Shown: piece after piece, positions 7,167-10,538 of the stretch | How the letters are laid out: each line of letters opens with the position of its first letter | Numbering within the stretch: position 1 is the stretch's first letter | NCBI GenBank assembly: GCA_937897535.1 | Contig: CALCQB010000305.1 | Span: forward strand, 1-10,538 | DNA: 10,538 bases | Origin: an uncultured Novosphingobium sp. | GTDB lineage: Bacteria > Pseudomonadota > Alphaproteobacteria > Sphingomonadales > Sphingomonadaceae | Direction of reading: 5' to 3' | Translations under genes and position numbers: made by a program | The notes under the pieces: generated by a model | The model's database searches: none | What the model was told of the DNA's origin: nothing | What the model saw: the letters and a program-made list of their open reading frames with translations, nothing else

Positions 7167-9245
7167 ATGGCCGACGAGACAATCGAGCGGATGAACTATT
7201 TTCAATTCCAGCAGATCGGAGCCGAGGATTTCCGGATCGAGCAAGCCTATCATCGCGACGCCCGGGCGCGGCACGATCTTGGGCCGCACAGCTGGGGGAT
7301 CGTCGAGGGCTGCCGGATCGTCGAAACCCCGCGTGAAGGCGATGCCGGCTTTGTCGATCTCAAGCTAACGCCGGGCCTGGCAACCGACGGATTTGGCCGC
7401 CGGATTGTCCTGCTCGAGCCGGTCGCCGTCCCGCCTGAGCTGTTCGCCGCCTTCAACAGCGACCGCGTGCTCGAACTGTGGTTGCATTACGACGAGTTCG
7501 CCCGGCGCAGCGATGACGATCGCGCCGCGATCTGCCTGGGTGATCCGGCCTATAGCCGAGTGATCGAAAGCCACCGCCTGCTGGTCGGGACCTTGATCCC
7601 CGAACACGATCCGCTGGTGGTCGGCGGGCTGACCGCCAAGCCGGCGCTCCCCGATGGCAGCCCGGACGAAGGCGCGCCGATCCTGCCGGTCGACACGACC
7701 ATCGCCGCGCAGGATTTTCCAGACGATTTGCGCCGGGCGTTCTGGCCGGTCCGGCTCGGCAGCGTCCATTGGGACGGGACCGCCGGAAAGTTTCGCGCCG
7801 TCGCCGATCCTTCGGTGCTTGAACAGGGCCGACGCTATGCCGGTCTGATCGGCGGCTCGCTGCTCGCGGAAGGTCAGAAGCTGCGGATCGCCCCGCGGAT
7901 TGCGAACAGTGCCGGCTTTGATGCGGCCGACTTTGCCCGTGTCGAAGGGCGGGTCCAGATCGATGGCCGGACTATCGCCAAGAAGGACGTCTTCCTGCAT
8001 GGCGGAATGCTCTCGCTCCAGTCGACCGGCGGCAGTGACGAAACCGTCCCGCTGACCCTGCGCCGGGTCCCAGATGCCTCGGGCAGCGGGGCCGACCTGC
8101 GCGCCCAGATCGGCGACAATCCTGCCTCCAACGTGGCGCGGATGACAATCGCCAGCGGGATCGAGCCTTATGCTTCGGCCCCCGAAAAGGTCGTCGCCTC
8201 GTTTCGCGCCGACCACCGGGTCGATATTCCCAATGGCCGGATCCGCTTTCCCGGAACCGCCCGCCAGGCAATCGACCTCGGTGTGGATACCGATGCCGAT
8301 GCCAGCCGGCGCGGGATCGGCTGGCAGGGCAACGACGTCTATCAGCGGAGCGGCAGCGGATACTACTGGTACCGCGACGGATTGCACGATCCGGCCCCGG
8401 GCAATCCCGGCACCGGCGGGGTCCAGTTGATGCGATTGTCGGCCGGGGGCAGTCTCTATTTCCAGAATGATTACCGCCAGCCGCTCAATTTCAACATGGC
8501 GTCGGGCCAGGAATTCGGGATCGGGATCCAGGACAGTACGCTGTACCAGCGATCGCACCAGAACTTCGCCTGGTACCGTGGCGGTGGACCCGATACGGCG
8601 GCGCTCTCGCCGGGCGGCGGGGCGACCGCGATGGTGCTCGACAACACCAGCCGCCTGACGGTCGAGGGCGGAATTCGCTCGCGCGGGCGGGTCGAACTGC
8701 ACGGCGTCCCGCTCGACTTCCGGCTCAGCGACGGCGGCTTTGACACTGATCCGCTGGAAATTGCGCGGGTTCAGCGCGCGAGCGACAACAATGATCTGCA
8801 GGTCACGATCGGCGACAATACCGGCGGCGGCGATCGGTTCGTGGTTGGCCCGAAAGTGTCCGGTACGCTCGAAGAAAAGTTGGTCGTCGTCAACGACGGC
8901 ACGGTCCAGGTAGCGGGCAACCTGTTTTCGCGCGGCCACAATGTCCTGATCGACATCGTGACCGGGGAGTATGGCCTGAACGCCACCGGGGCCGGTTCGG
9001 ACGTCTACAACCTGGACTTGACGTCGAGCCGGATCGCCAATGTCAGCGATGCCCAGATCATGGTCGCGCTCAGCCATATCCGGAATGAGGATGTCGCGAC
9101 CTGGGCACGCTGGAAAGTCAGCTATACCCACGGCTCGCGCATCCTGCTCGGGGGAAATAGAGTCCGCTTTCCGATCAACTGGCAAGTTGACGATGTCGAT
9201 GGCCAGTTGTTGGCGTTCTCCTACATGGCGGTCTTCTTCGCCTGA
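7167..9245 (+). CDS. Tail-fibre/spike-like protein with shared docking module and duplicated beta-rich repeats
   Basis: The product has 692 residues. Residues about 10-130 are a more divergent copy of the module in the two upstream proteins (FQFQQIGAEDF, HSWGIVEGCRIV, LTPGLATDGFGRRIVLLEP, LWLHYDEF, C123, SRVIESHRLLV). Residues to about 265 include FWPVRLGSVHWDG. The distal half is repetitive and strand-rich: an A unit (277-318, LHG...IGDN), two B units (from G383 and G451, GIG.Q....YQRS.....WYR.G), a second A unit (511-551), then a unique C-terminal domain of about 120 residues ending SYMAVFFA. The YQRS..WYR repeat resembles shaft repeats of phage-like fibres. The C-terminal domain is the natural candidate for target binding. 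Its position downstream of baseplate genes supports a fibre or spike role; the module homology is by visual alignment only. Confidence 0.78.
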   Translation: MADETIERMNYFQFQQIGAEDFRIEQAYHRDARARHDLGPHSWGIVEGCRIVETPREGDAGFVDLKLTPGLATDGFGRRIVLLEPVAVPPELFAAFNSDRVLELWLHYDEFARRSDDDRAAICLGDPAYSRVIESHRLLVGTLIPEHDPLVVGGLTAKPALPDGSPDEGAPILPVDTTIAAQDFPDDLRRAFWPVRLGSVHWDGTAGKFRAVADPSVLEQGRRYAGLIGGSLLAEGQKLRIAPRIANSAGFDAADFARVEGRVQIDGRTIAKKDVFLHGGMLSLQSTGGSDETVPLTLRRVPDASGSGADLRAQIGDNPASNVARMTIASGIEPYASAPEKVVASFRADHRVDIPNGRIRFPGTARQAIDLGVDTDADASRRGIGWQGNDVYQRSGSGYYWYRDGLHDPAPGNPGTGGVQLMRLSAGGSLYFQNDYRQPLNFNMASGQEFGIGIQDSTLYQRSHQNFAWYRGGGPDTAALSPGGGATAMVLDNTSRLTVEGGIRSRGRVELHGVPLDFRLSDGGFDTDPLEIARVQRASDNNDLQVTIGDNTGGGDRFVVGPKVSGTLEEKLVVVNDGTVQVAGNLFSRGHNVLIDIVTGEYGLNATGAGSDVYNLDLTSSRIANVSDAQIMVALSHIRNEDVATWARWKVSYTHGSRILLGGNRVRFPINWQVDDVDGQLLAFSYMAVFFA
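7995..8120 (+). repeat. A-unit, copy 1, within the spike-like protein
   Basis: This copy encodes residues 277-318, starting LHGGMLSL, with GG.D...PL...RV..AS in the middle, and ending DLRAQIGDN. It matches the unit at 8697-8819 in the same gene. The similarity is at protein level, so the duplication is old. Confidence 0.75.
8313..8664 (+). repeat. Two tandem B-units of about 68 residues within the spike-like protein
   Basis: Copy 1 begins at 8313 (GIGWQGNDVYQRSGSGYYWYR) and copy 2 at 8517 (GIGIQDSTLYQRSHQNFAWYR). Both continue with D.A...PG.G...M.L. A conserved RQ pair also precedes each GIG. The period is 68 codons (204 bp). Nucleotide identity is modest and protein spacing is kept, which suggests a structural repeat of a fibre shaft. 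Confidence 0.8.
8697..8819 (+). repeat. A-unit, copy 2, within the spike-like protein
   Basis: This copy encodes residues 511-551, starting LHGVPLDF and ending DLQVTIGDN, with shared GG.D...PL...RV..AS. It follows the two B-units, giving an A-B-B-A order along the protein. Confidence 0.75.
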
Positions 9246-9922
9246 TGTCCCGCGCGGCGGCGCCTTTGCAATCTGCCGCGCCGACTTCGTCGGGCCGCTT
9301 GGCAATCGGCGCGATGCGGTTGCGGGTCAGACACGGACAGGGTCAACTGCCCCCGCGGATGCCGGATGGGACGGCGCTGGCCAAGGCCATGCGCGAAGCG
9401 CTGACGGGGCTGGTCGATCCCGCCGATGGTTCGTTCTGGGTGATCCGGTCGCTGCGCTTGCCGAGCGGCGCTTGCGACAAGAACGATGCCAGCGTGCTGG
9501 CCGCACTGGTCGCAGCACAGGTTGGCAAGGCACTCCGCAAGGTCTTGCGCGGCGAACTGGTCGAGGGCGTGCGCCGATTTCCTGATCGCAGTGCCTGGCT
9601 GGCCGAGCTGATGCTCGACCATGTCCGCGGCGCAGCGCGGGGCCATTGGCTCTACGCCAGCCGGTCCGGCTACGATGCCGTGCCGCCCCAGCTGTTACCG
9701 CGGATGGTCTTGCTCGATGATCCCGCAACGGCGATCGAGGCATTAGCGCTGATGCAGCGCAGCGGACAGCTGGCCGACCTGGTCGCGCCGATCCTGCGCG
9801 ACCGCGGCTACACCGTCGTCGAGGTGTCGGCCGTGGCCCACGACGGCCTCAAGGCGCTCGGCTTCGCGATGGCCGAGCTGGTCCTGGCTGCCCGGGCCGC
9901 CGCCGCCACTGCCGATCACTGA
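9245..9922 (+). CDS. Hypothetical protein, last gene of the contractile-particle operon
   Basis: The product has 225 residues and overlaps the previous stop by one base (TGATG), so translation is probably coupled; no good Shine-Dalgarno is seen. It is Ala/Leu/Arg-rich and mostly helical by eye. Readable features are AMRLRVRHGQG near residues 23-33, SFWVIRSLRLPSGA near 63-76, then VRRFPDRSAWLAELMLDHVRG, HWLYASRSGYDAVPP and LLDDPATAIEALALM. From memory, and without a database check, this pattern (WVIR.L.L, then RFPDR..L, then W.Y....G...LP) resembles N-terminal portions of uncharacterised proteins in other eCIS loci, where the protein is often longer. It is followed directly by a terminator, so it is not cut by the window. 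No function is proposed beyond a probable particle or assembly role. Confidence 0.7.
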   Translation: MSRAAAPLQSAAPTSSGRLAIGAMRLRVRHGQGQLPPRMPDGTALAKAMREALTGLVDPADGSFWVIRSLRLPSGACDKNDASVLAALVAAQVGKALRKVLRGELVEGVRRFPDRSAWLAELMLDHVRGAARGHWLYASRSGYDAVPPQLLPRMVLLDDPATAIEALALMQRSGQLADLVAPILRDRGYTVVEVSAVAHDGLKALGFAMAELVLAARAAAATADH

Positions 9923-9937
9923 GCGGCGCGGAAACGA

Positions 9938-9969
9938 AAAAGGGCGCGAGGTTGTCCCCGCGCCCTTTT
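9938..9969. terminator. Bidirectional Rho-independent terminator between convergent genes
   Basis: AAAAGGGCGCG at 9938-9948 and CGCGCCCTTTT at 9959-9969 form a perfect 11-bp stem around a 10-base loop. The stem base supplies a T-run on both strands, so it can end the plus-strand operon (stop at 9922) and the minus-strand rplY gene (stop at 9987). Confidence 0.92.
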
Positions 9970-9986
9970 CCTTATCTGTCAGAAGA

Positions 9987-10415
9987 TCACTCTTCGGTGC
10001 TGGCAGCCAGACCGGTCGGTGCGTCGATCTTGGCGATGACGAAGTTCCGGTTGATGGTCGGCTTGGCGCCTGCGGGCAGGGTCACGTCTTCGATGTGGAT
10101 GACGTCGCCAATCTGGCGGCCCGTCAGGTCAACGGTGATGTGATCCGGAATGTCGCCGGCAAGCACTTCGAGTTCGACTTCGGCGCGCACGATGGTCAGG
10201 GTGCCACCGCGCTTGATGCCCGGTGCGGCATCGGCGTTGTCGAAGTTCACGTGGATGAACAGGTTGATCCGCGATTCGTCGTGGATCCGCATGAAATCGA
10301 CGTGGGTCGGAAGGTCCTTGACCACGTCGCGCTGGACGCCCCGGCGAACCCGTGCGAGCTTCCCCTTCCTCCGAATCAGACGGCCGCTCTCGATGTCGAC
10401 CACGCCGCGCCTCAC
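9987..10415 (-). CDS. rplY: 50S ribosomal protein L25/general stress protein Ctc, C-terminal domain only (N-terminus replaced)
   Basis: Reading leftward to TGA 9987-9989, the frame gives a clear L25/Ctc C-terminal (TL5-type) domain: DVVKDLPTHVDFMRI, PGIKRGGTLTIVR, DIPDHITVDLTGRQIGD, IHIEDVTLPAGAKPTI and NFVIAKIDAPTGL. L25 binds 5S rRNA through its N-terminal domain, which is missing here. Alphaproteobacterial Ctc proteins are about 200 residues; only about 115 match. Similarity begins at about GVQRDVV, near position 10337. To the right the frame stays open to a GTG at 10413-10415, but the 25 or so extra residues (for example RLIRRKGKLARVRR) are unlike L25. The given end is therefore the open frame and not a true gene start. 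The gene family is certain; whether it is broken in the organism or by assembly is not known. Confidence 0.85.
   Translation of the reverse strand: MRRGVVDIESGRLIRRKGKLARVRRGVQRDVVKDLPTHVDFMRIHDESRINLFIHVNFDNADAAPGIKRGGTLTIVRAEVELEVLAGDIPDHITVDLTGRQIGDVIHIEDVTLPAGAKPTINRNFVIAKIDAPTGLAASTEE
10337..10360. other. Probable junction between two unrelated sequences
   Basis: L25 similarity on the minus strand ends here, and to the right the base and codon style changes: more GC, and CTC instead of CTG for leucine. No transposon end or direct repeat is seen at the switch. A chimeric contig end is the simplest reading; a genuine rearrangement is possible. Confidence 0.6.
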
Positions 10416-10538
10416 ACTCGCCGACTCGGCCGCGGCTCCGGCGGAGCGGGCTGCGGCCCTCTGGGCGCTCGGGCGGGCGGCGTACTACGCCAACCGGGTC
10501 TCCGACGCGGTGCGGCTCCTCCGCGACACCGTCCCCCT
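10393..10538 (+). CDS. Partial TPR-like protein, N-terminal fragment of foreign style
   Basis: An ATG at 10393 opens a frame that runs off the right edge (48 complete codons). It reads MSTTPRLTLADSAAAPAERA, then ALWALGRAAYYANR and AVRLLRD. The helical pattern with A..LGRA.Y....DAVRLL looks like a tetratricopeptide repeat of the kind that precedes CHAT domains in actinobacteria. All six leucines are CTC and nearly every third base is G or C, unlike the CTG-rich genes to the left. The frame is also open upstream to at least 10339, and no Shine-Dalgarno precedes the ATG, so the start is uncertain. It may belong to a different organism than the rest of the window. Confidence 0.4.
   Translation, partial: MSTTPRLTLADSAAAPAERAAALWALGRAAYYANRVSDAVRLLRDTVP

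Noticed and set aside
6179..7336. 385-codon plus-strand open frame
   Set aside because: It is out of frame over the end of the 5394 gene and the start of the 7167 gene, with an Arg/Gly/Pro-rich shadow composition.
7365..9305. 646-codon minus-strand open frame
   Set aside because: It is antisense to the spike-like gene in high-GC DNA. The composition is Arg/Asp/Ala-rich without domains, and it crosses the gene boundary at 9245.

Overview
The window looks like a chromosomal segment of an alphaproteobacterium, most likely from Sphingomonadales. The support is high GC, a strong preference for CTG leucine codons, and a ribosomal protein L25 (Ctc) C-terminus whose sequence resembles sphingomonad proteins. 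No 16S rRNA or other marker is present, so the assignment is an inference.

Positions 2-9922 form one tightly packed plus-strand operon. Genes overlap (ATGA at 601-604, TGATG at 9243-9247) or are separated by 14 to 45 bases. It opens with the C-terminus of a baseplate J-like protein (TIGR02243-type) and a tail protein carrying a TIGR02242-type domain behind a beta-propeller. This pair is characteristic of contractile phage-tail-like particles, especially extracellular contractile injection systems (eCIS). Sheath, tube, ATPase and cargo genes would lie upstream, outside the window.

Three large proteins without a firm family name follow: 2808-5366, 5394-7121 and 7167-9245. By eye all three begin with the same roughly 150-residue module (GQ..D / HGWG..CGL / PGYAID.CG..I) and then diverge. 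The first carries a beta-propeller, a collagen-like rod of 21 Gly-X-Y triplets and a C-terminal head. The second carries a four-fold 8-residue Cys-Gly repeat, a helical region and a coiled coil. The third carries duplicated beta-rich repeats in an A-B-B-A order and a terminal domain that resembles a fibre tip. I read these as a set of fibre, spike or decoration proteins sharing one particle-docking module, which is the most interesting content of the window. A 225-residue protein of unknown role closes the operon.

A perfect 11-bp stem at 9938-9969 serves as a bidirectional terminator between this operon and the convergent rplY (L25) gene on the minus strand. L25 similarity stops abruptly near 10340. 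The last roughly 200 bases have a different codon style (CTC-only leucine, very high GC3) and encode the start of a TPR-like, actinobacterial-looking protein on the plus strand. A chimeric assembly junction is the simplest explanation. No tRNA, rRNA, CRISPR array or insertion sequence was seen, and no gene-free stretch exceeds 300 bases.
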